NCBI GenBank assembly: GCA_964019695.1
Contig: OZ026515.1
Location: forward strand, 70,939,644 to 71,003,643
Origin: Loripinus fragilis
Taxonomy: Eukaryota; Mollusca; Bivalvia; Lucinida; Lucinidae
Direction of reading: 5' to 3'
Length of the DNA stretch: 64,000 nucleotides
A model generated the notes under the pieces. The model ran no database searches and was not told the DNA's origin. It saw only the letters and a program-made list of their open reading frames with translations. Position 1 is the first letter of the stretch. Each line of letters begins with the position of its first letter. The position numbers were made by a program, and so were the translations under genes. Positions 11,716-22,479 of this stretch are shown here, in pieces.

Positions 11716-12529
11716 TATGCATAGTACTACATATATCGGTTGTTCTTGTCAAGTGACGGGGTCATAGATTGCATACAAATTGATTATATTTAGACCCTCT
11801 ACTACTAGTACAATGCCCTTGACTACTCAACTTTTGCGTACAGCTACAAAATGGTTTGCAACTTCACAAAAAATAAACACATTCTATTCATTCACTTATT
11901 TTTATTCTTCATTATGTGATGCCATTATTTCATAACTAATGACTGAAATAGTGTCTCATTAATCTAGTAACACATTTCATACACATAAAAACCCACTGGT
12001 TATCCAGAAATTAGCTGGTACTTAGCTAGTTTTAGAATTTAAAGGCTCCAATTGTCCTAGAATGGACTACAATACCTCATTGATAAGTGCAACTGAAAAC
12101 ATCTTCATGGAAATAAATAGCTGTAAAGAACTAGCTTATAGAATGGATCACCGTAAACCAAAGAAATATAGTGTTTGCCCTAATCGACTGCAACGGACCC
12201 GCGATGACTGCACTGTTCTAGTACAGTGGCCCTCTAGTGTGAATGCATGGGCAGCAAAAATTATTGGATAACTGATTGTGCAGAAACGCATTTATTTCCC
12301 AGTCAGAAGATATAAGTATTCAATTTATTCAGTGGTTTCTACCGATTTGACATCATTAAACAAGATAACCGGAAGTATTAGTTAGTTTGGGCAAGCGTAA
12401 TTATAGAAACTATTTAAAAATATATTTGTTTATGTCTTTTAGGACATCTAGAGAAATAGTGGGTCGATTTTTTACCATGTTAAACGCAATATATTGGTCT
12501 GTGTAGTCAAGTGAGACCAATTTTTCTAA

Positions 12530-12690
12530 AACGGAAGTGAATTTTGCCTTGCGCATGCGCAATGGAAATTTGTCGAAGTGGTTCTATATCTAAAAATCAT
12601 CAGCTAACCAACCTTAATAAGTGTGGAAAGTTTCATGCTTATACCCGGATAAGCACAATCTTGGCTCTTAGCCGCCTAGCTAAAGGACGT
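12530..12690 (-). repeat. Inverted internal repeat, right copy
   Basis: Reverse-complement match to 8418-8560, including an exact TGCGCATGCGCA at 12550-12561 and ggctcttagccgcctagcta. See the left copy. Confidence 0.75.
12550..12561. promoter_or_regulatory. TGCGCATGCGCA palindrome (NRF1-type site), fourth copy
   Basis: Exact palindrome within the inverted copy of the 8.4-8.6 kb block, so it was carried there by the repeat. No promoter was identified. Confidence 0.35.
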
Positions 12691-13723
12691 ATCCGCATAT
12701 TCTTATACCTGTATAATGATTCAGTGAAAGTTCCGAAAATCTAACGAATCGTTTTCACTAAAGTCTCCTCATGTTTGCAAATAAATGATAAACAAAACAC
12801 CACCTTTCAGTTTTCAATTAAACTTATCTTTAACAAAATGCGTGAAGCAACATTTAAACTAGTTTTAACTCAAAGACAATATGTTGATCGCTCATACTGA
12901 GTTGTTGCTACAAATTACTGATGGAAGTGGGTAATTTTTAAACGCTGAAACGCATTTTTATTAAGTCAAAATGCCTTAAGTGAATGAGGTTATAGAATTT
13001 ATACTTATTTTTTGTCATAACATTGCGTCTTTATTCTAAATTTGAACGTAAACTTTAAGTTTGACCACTATAGGCATTATTTACAATAAAATTACTCATC
13101 TGGTCTTGAGGACTAGACAGATTGAACATATATTAATTGATGTAAACAAGTCATTAAGAAGCAAAAAATGCTTGAAAATGATATAAAATGTGATTATTCT
13201 GTAATTAGGGGACGGCGCATTTGAAAACTCCCTTATGACATATTTAGCATGTTTTCAGCAAAGCGCAAAGAAAACGACACAGCGATGTTCATTATTACAT
13301 CACCAGTAGATAACTCAAAATGACGTTTGTCATAAAATAATGACGTCACAAACGTGCCTGTTTACTCGAGATTGAAACAGGATTACATAAACTTTTTCCT
13401 GCAAGCAACTTTTGGATTGTTACTTAAACTTGCATCTAAAATTTGGTGCCATTTTGTCTAAAACTTACAATGATATGACAATATATCCGCACATGTACCA
13501 AAACGTGCATTGCAATTTGCTTCAGAAAAAAAAAAATCAGTATACAGGAATGACCTTTATATAAGCGCTTGTAACTTGAGAAATATATTGAGCGTTTCTT
13601 TATGCTTGGTGCCATTTTAAAGGCGACAAATAGTTGTTTCCAGAAAGGTATGACATTTTGTCGTAGCATAAATGTGAAGAAAGTTATGCAGCTACTTGCC
13701 TTCATATTTGAACAGTCCTTGTA

Positions 13724-14520
13724 GATTACAAGTCCGCCTTTTGTTTTCTGGTTTATCTAAATTAGAAAAAAAATACCTATTGTATTTTTAAAAAAAACAT
13801 CAGCTGGTTCTTTATTGTGCTAAGAATGTTTTATTGAGAATAATGTAGAGAAAAAATCAGAAACACGACCTATAGTCGTGTCATGACGTCAAACACATGC
13901 CTTTATCACAGTGCACCAACGCATTGTTTTTTTCTTCAAACGCTCTGATCAAAAGCAATTTCATTTAGAGTAGTATGCCATTGAATTTCAAACAATTATA
14001 TGGAACACTCCTACATTATTAAAGATGTCTAAAGAAGTCATTAAGTATTTTACAAAGCACAATGCGAATTTTCTGAGCCTAATTTAAATTTAATAGCCAC
14101 TGTGTTTTTAGACATACGTCATCAAATTATCTTTAAATTAAAACCAGTCTGGTAGATGGTACATTATTATTTCTTCAACAGATTAATGATCTTTCTTAAT
14201 CACGCACATGGGTGCAGCAAAGGACATCAAACAGTATTTATACAGGTTTGCACATAAAATGACCATGATAAAAGTTTTGTTGTTGGTTCAGTCCTGGAAT
14301 TATCCCTCGATATCACCCTCATAGATATCACGCCAGGATCAGAATCGTAGGTGTGATAAATATTTCAAAATATAAGGATTCAAAGCAACTATTTGATGAA
14401 TTGTATATGGACCTTATGCAATTTCATTGCGCACAGGATTAAGGTGGGTTAAAGCTTTTAAAGCCGAGATATCCAGTGGAGAAATATACCCTTTCTGGTA
14501 GGCCTGAAGGCAAACGTCGC
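13724..14520. other. Non-coding stretch, nothing recognised
   Basis: AT-rich sequence with no recognisable feature beyond short homopolymer runs. Confidence 0.5.
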
Positions 14521-14527
14521 TCTGCTA

Positions 14528-14650
14528 AAGCCTCGGTCACACGAGGGCTTACGACCATGTTGCGACCTGTGTAAGACCAGTCACGTGGTAAAATCGCAAG
14601 TAGATCTCATACGAGCGCGCGACAGGTCTTAGTGACTGGGAACAGCAATA
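14528..14650 (+). repeat. Repeat with GCCTCGNTCACACGAG end, copy 1
   Basis: The start gcctcggtcacacgagggct is similar to the reverse complement of 19060-19165 (gcctcgttcacacgagatca). Both continue with gcgac-, gtaagac- and ccagtc-rich sequence. Similarity is patchy, so this is a tentative family of two. Confidence 0.4.
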
Positions 14651-15189
14651 TGAGCAAAATAGGTTCCATAGAGGTCTTTGGGCATTTTCATGAACCTGGT
14701 TCTGCAGTAGATGGTAGCTGCAGATGTATACATGTCTTTATAAGCTTGTTTGTGCTTTCAACGGTAGACAGGATAAAAATGCAAAAATAAGGCGCAAGAC
14801 TGTCGCACGTTGGTTTTTATTGATCGGGAGTGATCGTGCGAGCAAAAAGTATGAAAATAGGCGGGGCGGAGAGTTTTGAACATGTCCAAAAACCTGTGAC
14901 CGCGATCCAAGATCACAGGTAGTCTCCAAATAGTATTTATAAGATCCTTCGACGCGTATACGACCAGTCACAGATCTTTGAGATTGTCAAATGTATATAC
15001 AAATGTATGATAGTAGACTGGTATCAGCCCAGTAAATAAAGCAATATCAAAAATATACCGACACAACTATGCAAATCTCCACTATTATTCATTTGTGACC
15101 TCTCAGTATTGACCTTTGGTCAAGTCCATTTATCTGGGTTGAGCAGATAACTTACCGTAAACTGTAATTGTAAAAATTCTTCATATCCT

Positions 15190-15287
15190 TAAAGGCTATA
15201 TTCAATTGATATCTTTCTCATTGGTGCTCTTCTGAAACACGCGAAGTCGTGAGTTCGAGCCTCACTTCGGACTTGTTTTTTTTTTTC
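15190..15287 (+). other. tRNA-like fragment with B box and T-run
   Basis: A good B box (gagttcgagcctc, about 15251-15263) sits in a T-arm-like context (gtcgtgagttcgagcctcac) and is followed by a run of twelve T, a plausible RNA polymerase III stop. I could not fit a full cloverleaf or a clear A box upstream, so this is more likely a tRNA or SINE remnant than a working tRNA gene. Confidence 0.4.
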
Positions 15288-15639
15288 TTGCAATTTAATT
15301 GCATGTACAGTACTGATGTATAGGAAAGTAAGTTTTATATGTTATAAAATGAATTTTTCGTGCCTTGGGTACGAATCCCTCATTGTACCTAGCATGGAGT
15401 ATGATCATTCTTTCACATGAAGATATAAAAGTTAAGCATATTTAGTACCAATGAATTAATTAATTTTATGTAAAGTGAAATCAACACACAGTAATATACA
15501 CGGCCAACGTTGAATGTTTGCCAATTTGAATGAAACCCTCTTCCATAAAAAGTGGTTAGCATGCCAGTGGTTAGGGAATGACATATGCATGCAAAGTGTG
15601 CTCCAAATATACTATGTGGTCAAGAGCTATGAACATTTT

Positions 15640-16290
15640 CACGAACTGCTAACGGACGGACGAGCGGACGAACTCAAATAGTGATTATGGTGGAGACCCA
15701 AGGACAGTGCAATTCCACTTTTCTTAAATCCAGTAGTACTATCTTGCCAGTATTTCGGGACAGCGTGGCTTGTATGAACGTAAGTTTCATCTGTATAAGC
15801 GACTGTGTAACCTGTCTCTCTCAACTCCCTGACCATGCGAAGGTATCTGATCCTGCTGAGGACTACATCTTGTCTCTCACTCAGCACTTTTCGATTCACC
15901 CACAACGTGTGTAAGCAAACTTCACATGAAGGAGATCTTTGCGAAGATCACCCTTGCTGCGAGTGTAACCAATACTCTGTTTGAGCTCTGTTCTGATGTT
16001 ATCAAGGGTGACAGAACCTTCTTCAAGATGTACATGCTGGCGATGGTTTTCCGTACAACACCCTGGTCAAAGTCACCCAGTGACACTTTCGACGTAGATG
16101 ACGGTGGTTGTTTTGGTTGCTGTTGCTCGTCCTGTGCTTTCTCCTTCTCTTTAACAATAGTTCTGCTAACGCCAATGTGTGCTACAGTCCTGACCCATAC
16201 ACGATTTCCTCCATGCAGAACCTGTACACGTTTTCAATAACAGCTCCTGCATCGTCGCTGTTTCTCCATTCAAGATTCAGTGAAGTCGCT
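15640..16290 (-). pseudogene. Tc1/IS630-type DDE transposase, truncated and frameshifted
   Basis: Reading the minus strand from about 16290 downward: an N-terminal stretch VIENVYRFCMEE; after a frame change an HTH-like segment RTVAHIGVSRTIVKEKEKA; the linker SLGDFDQGVVRKTIASMYIL; a second frame change; then VTLDNIRTELKQSIGYT and VNRKVLSERQD. Next come RIRYLRMVRELRETGY, the first catalytic Asp in AYTDETYVH, and PKYWQDSTTGFKK. This order matches the YLDETWVN-type transposases of animal Tc1/IS630-like elements. After FKK the sequence no longer fits, so the second Asp and the third acidic residue are missing. The last third is replaced by unrelated low-complexity sequence. No TIRs were identified. 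It cannot be functional. Confidence 0.8.
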
Positions 16291-16396
16291 TTACATGTGC
16301 ATAATACATCAAATTATGCTTTTTCTGCAAAAATGTAAATAGCGAAAATTTCCTACATCTTTGCAAAAGCAAAAGAAAATAAAAAAAAGATAAAAA

Positions 16397-16498
16397 GGTC
16401 TTACTTGGGCTCGAACCCACAACCTTGGGCTCGGACCTCAACTTTGTTTTCAGATTTTTCGAGTACAACCGTTATACTTACTGCGCCATCTAATCGCT
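16397..16498 (-). other. tRNA-like sequence, probable SINE head or decayed tRNA
   Basis: On the minus strand a good A box (tggcgcagtaagtataacgg) is followed about 60 nt later by a good B box (gtgggttcgagcccaag) and then a T-rich stretch. The boxes are slightly far apart and the acceptor strands do not pair, so it is tRNA-derived but unlikely to be an active tRNA gene. An intron-containing tRNA was considered. Confidence 0.45.
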
Positions 16499-16499
16499 T

Positions 16500-17359
16500 G
16501 TAAAAGTTCACTAGTAAATACGAATAAGTGCATGACATAAACGTTGTAACACCCCTATTTTATGGAGCAGTTCATTATTGTTAGTGCAGTCACGCCCTGA
16601 TGCTTTTAAGGCTATTATACAACAGTATAATTATCTTCAAAAGTGTCTCATAACTTTATGATAGACAATAGGGCAGTAATACAGTGCCAAATATTTCATG
16701 TGTTTAGAAGTCTTGGACAGGTGGTCTGAAACCAGACTTATTTGATTGTAGTGTTCCATGACATGTGGTGTATGTGCTGCGTGTACATACGCAATATTCA
16801 ATATCACATGTCATTGATACTGCCATACTAAAAGCAGCTAGGAAAGAGATTTTAGTATTTCACATTCGTGAACAGCTAAGGCTCAGACAAGCCTGAATTA
16901 TTGAGACAAAAACGTCGGGCTGGTCTCGATCCAAACTGTTTGGCACTTACATTTCGTTATTGTTGAAAGTTTGATTTAGAAACCTTTCATTTTGAAAACA
17001 CCTCGAGATGACAAAATGTCCTGAAAAAACACCTTTTTTCTTACCACAAAGGCGAAAGCCAAAGGCTTAGCTCAGCCGCACCAAAGTTTGAAATATGTAG
17101 TACATGTAACGCAGCTGTAGAATCAGATCAAAACATATATCATGCAGTCCCATTGGATAGTTGAGCGCTGGAAGCATAAATAACAATAGTGCGGTTTTCG
17201 TGGTGTGGTTTAAAGTACAATTATATCATATTCAGAAAAAAGGGAACAGCAACCGATCATCTACTTTATGTAGGCAGAGTAATAGATCAATAGGGGTCTA
17301 GGTCATCCTCAATTAACATTACAATCAGTGCATAATCTCATAGTATAAAAATGTCTGAA
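16500..17359. other. Non-coding stretch with one family C half-site
   Basis: The only recognisable item is a half of palindrome family C near 16915-16955 (gggctggtctcgatccaaac followed by tgtttgg). Nothing else was seen. Confidence 0.45.
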
Positions 17360-17652
17360 CTGAACATGGGCGGATCCAGAGGGGGGGGGGGCAGTGGGTC
17401 CGGACCCCACCTGAAAAATCACAAAAATATAGGGTTTCTAAGCAATACTGGTCCGGGTCCCCTGAAAATCACAAAGCTACCAGGCCAGCATTCAATGTTG
17501 GGCCATCATCGGCACGCCAGCGATACGCCATTTAAATGGCGTTTCCCTGGCGGGCCGATGATGGTCCGATTTTAGTGGTACATATATTTGGAAAACAAAG
17601 AAAACAAGTTGGACACCCTCTGAAAAAACTTTCTGGATCCGCACATGCTGAA
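17360..17652 (+). mobile_element. MITE family A, copy 3, with perfect target duplication
   Basis: The element is 17365-17647 and is flanked by the 5-bp duplication CTGAA (17360-17364, 17648-17652). Ends are CATGGGCGGATCCAGA and TCTGGATCCGCACATG. The internal palindrome gccagcgatacgccattt / aaatggcgtttccctggc is nearly intact. It shares the ctgaaaatcacaaagctacc block with the other copies. Confidence 0.93.
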
Positions 17653-17881
17653 TGAGAGCCCAAATCATTCGGCCTGTGGATTGTTCATGTTTTGAAAGTG
17701 TGAATTATTACTGAGACCACATGTTAATGCGCAAGATTACAAACATCAAGAATCAACTCAAGAAAGTAAATATTTACATGCTGGGAAAATTTGTATGACT
17801 TTCCAAAAACGTCGCCTTCTGATTTTCTTCAAAGTGACCCTTTTCAGAAAAATAACAAAAAATCAAGAATACCTTCAGCAT

Positions 17882-17946
17882 CAAATAGTTTGGATCCAGA
17901 TCAGATCCAATGTGTGTTAGGCCCGATCTTGATCCAAACTGTTTGC
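17882..17946. repeat. Palindromic element, family C
   Basis: Arms caaatagtttggatccagat and gatcttgatccaaactgttt enclose a variable loop. A further half-copy (tcaagcctgatctcaatcca) follows at about 17956-17976, as in the 2.0-2.35 kb region. Confidence 0.7.
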
Positions 17947-18111
17947 GAGAAACGTCAAGCCTGATCTCAATCCAAAACTGTTTTTGGTTGACACTAGCAG
18001 ATAAAGAGTTAACAGGCTCCTTCATTTTTGCGGCATTCTATTCGTTTTAACCCTGTATGCACTTAATGGATTCTTACTTCTGATTAGATGCATTAATTTT
18101 GGGGTGGTCCT

Positions 18112-18132
18112 TTATATATATATATATATATA
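18112..18132. repeat. (TA)n microsatellite
   Basis: About ten TA units. Confidence 0.9.
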
Positions 18133-18210
18133 CTCGGAGGGGTCACAGCTTATAATTTCCAAATTTAATTACATTTTCTTACTCTGAGGATCCCTTTTGT
18201 CATACATGTA

Positions 18211-18268
18211 GCAAACAGTGTAGACCCTGATGAAATGCGCCATTTCGTCGAGGTCTTCACTGTTTGCC
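18211..18268. repeat. Palindromic element, family C, variant stem
   Basis: Outer stem gcaaacagtgtagaccctga ... cactgtttgc. The inner stem gatgaaatg-cgc-catttcgtc is a different sequence from other family members but pairs well. Confidence 0.7.
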
Positions 18269-19059
18269 AGACGGTACACATTTATGCCTAATCAGTATAA
18301 ATGGTTCATCAATTATTTTTCGAAAACAAAATATATTTGTCTGCTAATATGATAACGGTACTTAATAGTTATCCCCCAAAGTCGGTCCTTACATCAATTT
18401 TTCATAATGTGTGTAGGAGAGGAGTGAAGTCTCACATATACGGAGGTTCAAACACTCGCGGCTCGCCTTTGCAATAAAGATTATAAATTCATAAGCTGTG
18501 TCACATGACCGTTCGATTTTATCACAACCAGTCATAAAATGCATTTTCCAATTGGATTCGGTGCACCATTAATCGGTCCCATTCAACTCCATGTAAAAAG
18601 GCAGAATTCGAGCATCTGCATTTTTTTCTAGGCGATTGCTTGGACTTTTTTACTGCCTGTGAGTGGCAAGATATGTCATTCACCTATCAAAAAAGTGAAA
18701 AGACAACCTACCTTGATAATCTCGTTTTCTCAGCATTCTCCGTTCTTTGAGGAACAGTCAAAAAATCCGGGCTGAAATCCGACCGGCGTCATACTTTACC
18801 TGGGGAAGTGCGTCGGGGAGTCTGTGACAAAATCGTCCACACAAACATGCATTTTTCTGCATCAGCCTGACAAACATAGACCAATGTTGAATCCCATGTA
18901 CACTTAAAGTCGAATAAAGCACCCATTTTCACCATAAAGGGCCCAGAAACGGCAAGTGCTAAATTTCTAAAGGTACTATTTTCGTGGGCTACAAAACCGG
19001 AAGACTGTAATTGTGTAGTAACACCAAATAACATTAACGGTAGGTCGTAGGTAAATTCC

Positions 19060-19165
19060 AAAGACTGGTCCTTAGTAGTCGCGACAAGTCTTACATCTCC
19101 GAGATTCGTGACCAATCGCGCGATCCAGTGATCGCGTGATCTCGTGTGAACGAGGCATAACAGAT
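19060..19165 (-). repeat. Repeat with GCCTCGNTCACACGAG end, copy 2
   Basis: Inverted relative to 14528-14650. Together with 18789-19301 it forms part of a 170-codon open frame on the minus strand that I do not accept as a gene. The frame does end at a good donor-like CAG/GTAAAG. Confidence 0.4.
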
Positions 19166-19561
19166 TGTGTGATTGTCGGCAAAAGAAATAGCCAGTTGTA
19201 CTGGCATATGATGGCGGTGTGCAAACAATTCTGAAAAGAAGTTTTCGTATTCGAAAGGTTTGCACTAGTGGGCGCCCTATTGGCTCACTGTGGAATTGCA
19301 TTAACTATGTCTATGAACTATTGAAAAGATACAAAGGCTGCAATAGTCGGGCTATTTCTAAAGATATCTGTTGGAGATGAAACCTGTGTGAACATGTTTT
19401 GAGCCACATAGAAGGGCTGATTATAAGCAGTAGAAGTGAATAAATAAAAATCCCCAATGTTTGATTAAGAGAACATAAAGTTTGAAAACCATAGGTTTAG
19501 ATTAACAAAATATTTGCGCGTTATATTGATAATATTATCTTACCTATCAGCTATCAGTTTT

Positions 19562-19631
19562 AACATATGTTTTGGGTGCCCAAAAGGACCGTCTCATTGA
19601 GACGGTTCTTTTGAGTACCCATATTATATGT
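19562..19631. repeat. 70-bp palindrome, family P, copy 2
   Basis: Near-perfect palindrome: acatatgttttgggtgcc ... gaccgtctcattgagacggt ... ttgagtaccc ... tatatgt. The central 20 bp pair fully. Homologous to 4143-4214 and 42080-42150. Confidence 0.85.
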
Positions 19632-19774
19632 TGAGTTGAGAAGTAAGAAAAATAATTTTATGTTACGCACTGTTAACGTAAAGGACGCAATTTACTCCTA
19701 TTCTTTTCGACCCGATGTTCCAGTGCCTTGACCATCTATTCATACAGTTACTAGACAATTCTACAAGAGCACTG

Positions 19775-20010
19775 AACTAAAGGCAGATTTGTTTGTTTGT
19801 TTGTTTGATTTGATTCTTTACGTCCCATCAGCAATCTTTCAGTTAAACAGGGACGAGTCTTCCTGGGTTGAACCAGTACTAAGCTAGGATAAATGTGTCT
19901 TGCTCAAGGACCACAACGCAGTGACGCCGGTGAGGTTCGAACCCGCGGCCTCTAGGTCTAGAGTCAAGCACTCTACCACTGAGGGACTGCGCTCCCTCAA
20001 CTGAAGACAG
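19775..20010 (-). mobile_element. tRNA-derived SINE, copy S2
   Basis: On the minus strand the head (19996 downward) has an A-box-like segment (cctcagtggtagag) and a canonical B box (gggttcgaacc). The body has gtccttgagcaagacacatt and gtactggttcaacccagg, and the tail tgggacgtaaagaatcaaat leads into a CAAA-repeat end. Imperfect 12-bp flanks AACTAAAGGCAG (19775-19786) and AACTGAAGACAG (19999-20010) look like an aged target duplication. No protein is encoded. Confidence 0.9.
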
Positions 20011-20233
20011 TGAAATAGTTTTACATCAAGAAACACCCGAGCAAAATATGGCCAGGCGTCCATCTTATACACGACAAAGCCTACTGTTGTCTTACCCTTT
20101 ACATACTAATGTATTCTTCCATCTGGTTTGATACATTGAGCTTGTGTCAGTTCATTATGCATATCAAGGGGCGACGGATTAGGAGACACGGGTTATATAT
20201 ATATATCAGTCCGTGAAGATGTTTTTATCTTAG

Positions 20234-20300
20234 TGACCAGTGCTGACCGTGATGAAATATCCCGTTATGCGACATTTCGTCTTGGGCTTCACTGCTAGCC
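20234..20300. repeat. Palindromic element, family C, diverged
   Basis: Outer stem accagtgctgacc ... cttcactgctagcc. The inner stem gatgaaat ... gacatttcgtc is related to the copy at 18211-18268. Confidence 0.55.
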
Positions 20301-20499
20301 AAAATACCCGTTTAGGGGTTACCGTAAACAAAGGGTTGAAAGTCTTTTTAGGCTTTTGACAAGGTTGTAGCATGAAACAATCCGACTTATTTTCCTGACC
20401 TGAGTTCCTGTGACTTCTTTGTAAATGCTTTCTGGGCGGAAATATAAGTATAGATGGTCTCTTTGCAGTGTTAAGTATCAGTGCCTCCAACAGATACGA

Positions 20500-20880
20500 T
20501 AATAGGACTATTTATCTACCTTTTGCAATTGGGTAAAATGTTGCAAAAAGGTGTGACCAGAAAGCGCAAATAAAAATACAGCAAAAAAAGTAAGTGAGTA
20601 TGATCAGGAAATACAACAATCACAAACCGCAGACAGCCCCATGGCACCGCGAGGAAGAGCCACTTAACCATCACAAGACACCAGGAAGACAAATTAAGCA
20701 GAGCAACCAGCTCTCTCTTCCTCATCAAGATGATTGCAATACTAGAATGGACATAAAGTAACGTACAAAAAAACATAGAACAATTACAGACTCCCACAAT
20801 GGGAGTAACAATAAACTAATGTCAACAACAACAGAACCACCGCCTTAGAACGGACAGCAGCCTAAGCCACCGAGGGCCTT
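20500..20880 (-). repeat. Interspersed repeat family G, copy 1 (longest)
   Basis: On the minus strand it runs from ccctcggtggcttaggctgc through ccgttctaaggcggtggttc, tcccattgtgggagtc, gcaatcatcttgatgaggaa and cctcgcggtgccatggggct to tgtgattgttgtatttcctg and atactcacttac. Shorter copies lie at 25670-25850 (-), 31240-31330 (+), 33095-33365 (+) and 33650-33720 (+). The 5' block ccgttcyaaggcggt is shared with family F, so the two may be related. Confidence 0.85.
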
Positions 20881-20932
20881 AAATGCAATACTGGTACCAA
20901 CTATCTGCCCTAGATTCTGTTGTTGTTGAAGT

Positions 20933-21086
20933 ATAAGAAAACCTGTCTTAAGTGGCCACTTTGAAATAGACTATAGACTCAGGGAGCATTCTGCAATACT
21001 TTTGACCTGCATTAAGTATTAATCGGTATTGAAAACCAATTTCTTGGTCTTTCTTTTAGTGACCGCTTAAGACAGGTTTTACTGTA
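20933..21086. mobile_element. MITE family E, copy 1
   Basis: The right end is cagttttactgta-like (aagacaggttttactgta) and the left end is its inverted, slightly drifted copy (aaaacctgtcttaagtggcc). Inside are gagcattctgcaatactttt and gaaaaccaatttc, shared with 47969-48203 and 52061-52259. Terminal TA and CAGTAAAACC are typical of Tc1/mariner-derived miniature elements. Confidence 0.85.
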
Positions 21087-21619
21087 ATGTCGATACAACT
21101 AGCGTTGAAAACATCCGAGCCCAATGATATAACTTTTCGTAGGACACACATAGTATCTATTGACGTGTGTACACATTTCAAGACCTCTTATCTGGTTGAT
21201 ATACCGCATTGTTCTGCAACAGGGCACATCAGAGCAAGACTCATAAATAGGAATAAGGAGCCTAAGTCTGCAACTATGAACATTTTTCGATTTTTTTTAT
21301 TTTCTTTTTAAATCATTTCTAAAAGTAGAATTATGTTACGCTTTCACAATAAGTATGTTCACTATAGCTGAAAACTGCAAGTAAAAGTGAATTATCTTAT
21401 CAAACAGTTGTGTTTTTCCCGTATTGGTAATTATTTGTGTCCCTCCAATAATTATAGACAGTTAATTTTAACATTAATGCTGTTGTTTTGATACTGATAA
21501 TTTGTTAAGATTTACGAAATTGGTAAATTGTATACCTGAATTTTATTTTTTTACTGTGTTCTTGAAAAATAGAAACATTAGTTCTAAAATTAAAAGATCA
21601 AATGTTACAGACTATGCAG

Positions 21620-21760
21620 CTTTAAGGCCCATTCACATGCACAAAATTTACACGCTTAAGTAATTTGTTATATGGAAAAAATATATACACATAAGTAAAA
21701 GTATATTTACTCTGTGTTCACATGCTAATAGTGTCCATATAAGTATTTTGTTAGGTACAC
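21620..21760. repeat. AT-rich segment resembling 23390-23630 in inverse
   Basis: Begins aaggcccattcacatgcaca and contains repeated (a)taagtaaaagtatatttac. The reverse complement of 23605-23630 (agaccccatttacatgcata) is similar. These may be the two ends of one 2-kb element; the support is weak. Confidence 0.3.
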
Positions 21761-21886
21761 ATACTTGTTACAGGCCAGTTGTATTCTGATAGCAGACACA
21801 TTCAGATTGTTGGTCGAAATTCAGACGCAGCAGCTGCCATATTATTTGTTCATTTGTCTTGTACTAGGAGATGATTCGTTGATCAT

Positions 21887-22203
21887 GCAAACCAAACATT
21901 TGTGTGTCTTGATCCACATCAGAATGAAGGGTGAGGATGCTACCGTGAAACTAGTTTAGCCCTCCAGTAATTTTCTTACTGACCATTCAAAGGCAGCGCT
22001 TCTTTTGTGGATCACTTTTGTTATTGGTCTCTACTATACTGCTATGTCTGTGTCTTGCAGCCTTGGGGTCACCTGGGGCTGACCTCTTGGCTCTCTTGTA
22101 TGTGATTTTTTCTTGTGTTTTGGTCACTTTCCCATAAAATTTCCTGGGTCAGGTGTGGTACTTGATTGTATAAATTCCGGACCTTTGCATTCTTTCTTGC
22201 CTT
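21887..22203 (+). repeat. Interspersed repeat family F, copy 2
   Basis: It extends further 5' than copy 1, starting caaaccaaacatttgtgtgt and cttgatccacatcagaat, a start shared with the 57290-57635 copy. The conserved blocks follow in the same order as in copy 1. Confidence 0.85.
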
Positions 22204-22479
22204 GTCTCATGAAAAACTAGTTGAATGAAAGGGCGATCTTATGAGCGATGAACTGATGTTGTATTAAGGGGCATTTACTGACGACCAATGGATGGAAATT
22301 TAAAGACATTAGATTAAAGAGCTAGACGCAATGTTGATGAAATAATGCTATGCCAAAGTAGTCAAGAATTAAAGCAGTTTTTCAGAGCGGAAATATGTCT
22401 CCCCCATGTAAATTGAGTCTGCAAGCATGCTAGCCTTTCCCAAATTCTAATCAGCTCATTACTGTTATCATTTATTTAA

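Larger units (their letters stand above)
8131..13723. mobile_element. 5.6-kb interval bounded by inverted mariner-style ends
   Basis: The left end starts TACGAGGACTGTTCAAATAT (8131) and the right end is its inverted copy TACAAGGACTGTTCAAATAT (13723 reading inward). About 70 bp match with five or six differences, ending in gctacgacaaaatg on both sides. Weaker inverted similarity continues inward (ggcacca ... taaagaaa). A further inverted block is 8418-8560 versus 12530-12690. The interval holds a decayed multicopy protein and a family F repeat. It is either one large decayed transposon with nested insertions or two related elements in opposite orientation. Confidence 0.6.

Noticed and set aside
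18789..19301. 170-codon minus-strand frame ending at a donor-like CAG/GTAAAG
   Set aside because: It is partly made of a repeat shared with 14528-14650, and has no recognisable domain. One possible donor is not enough for a gene call, though RNA-seq could revive it.
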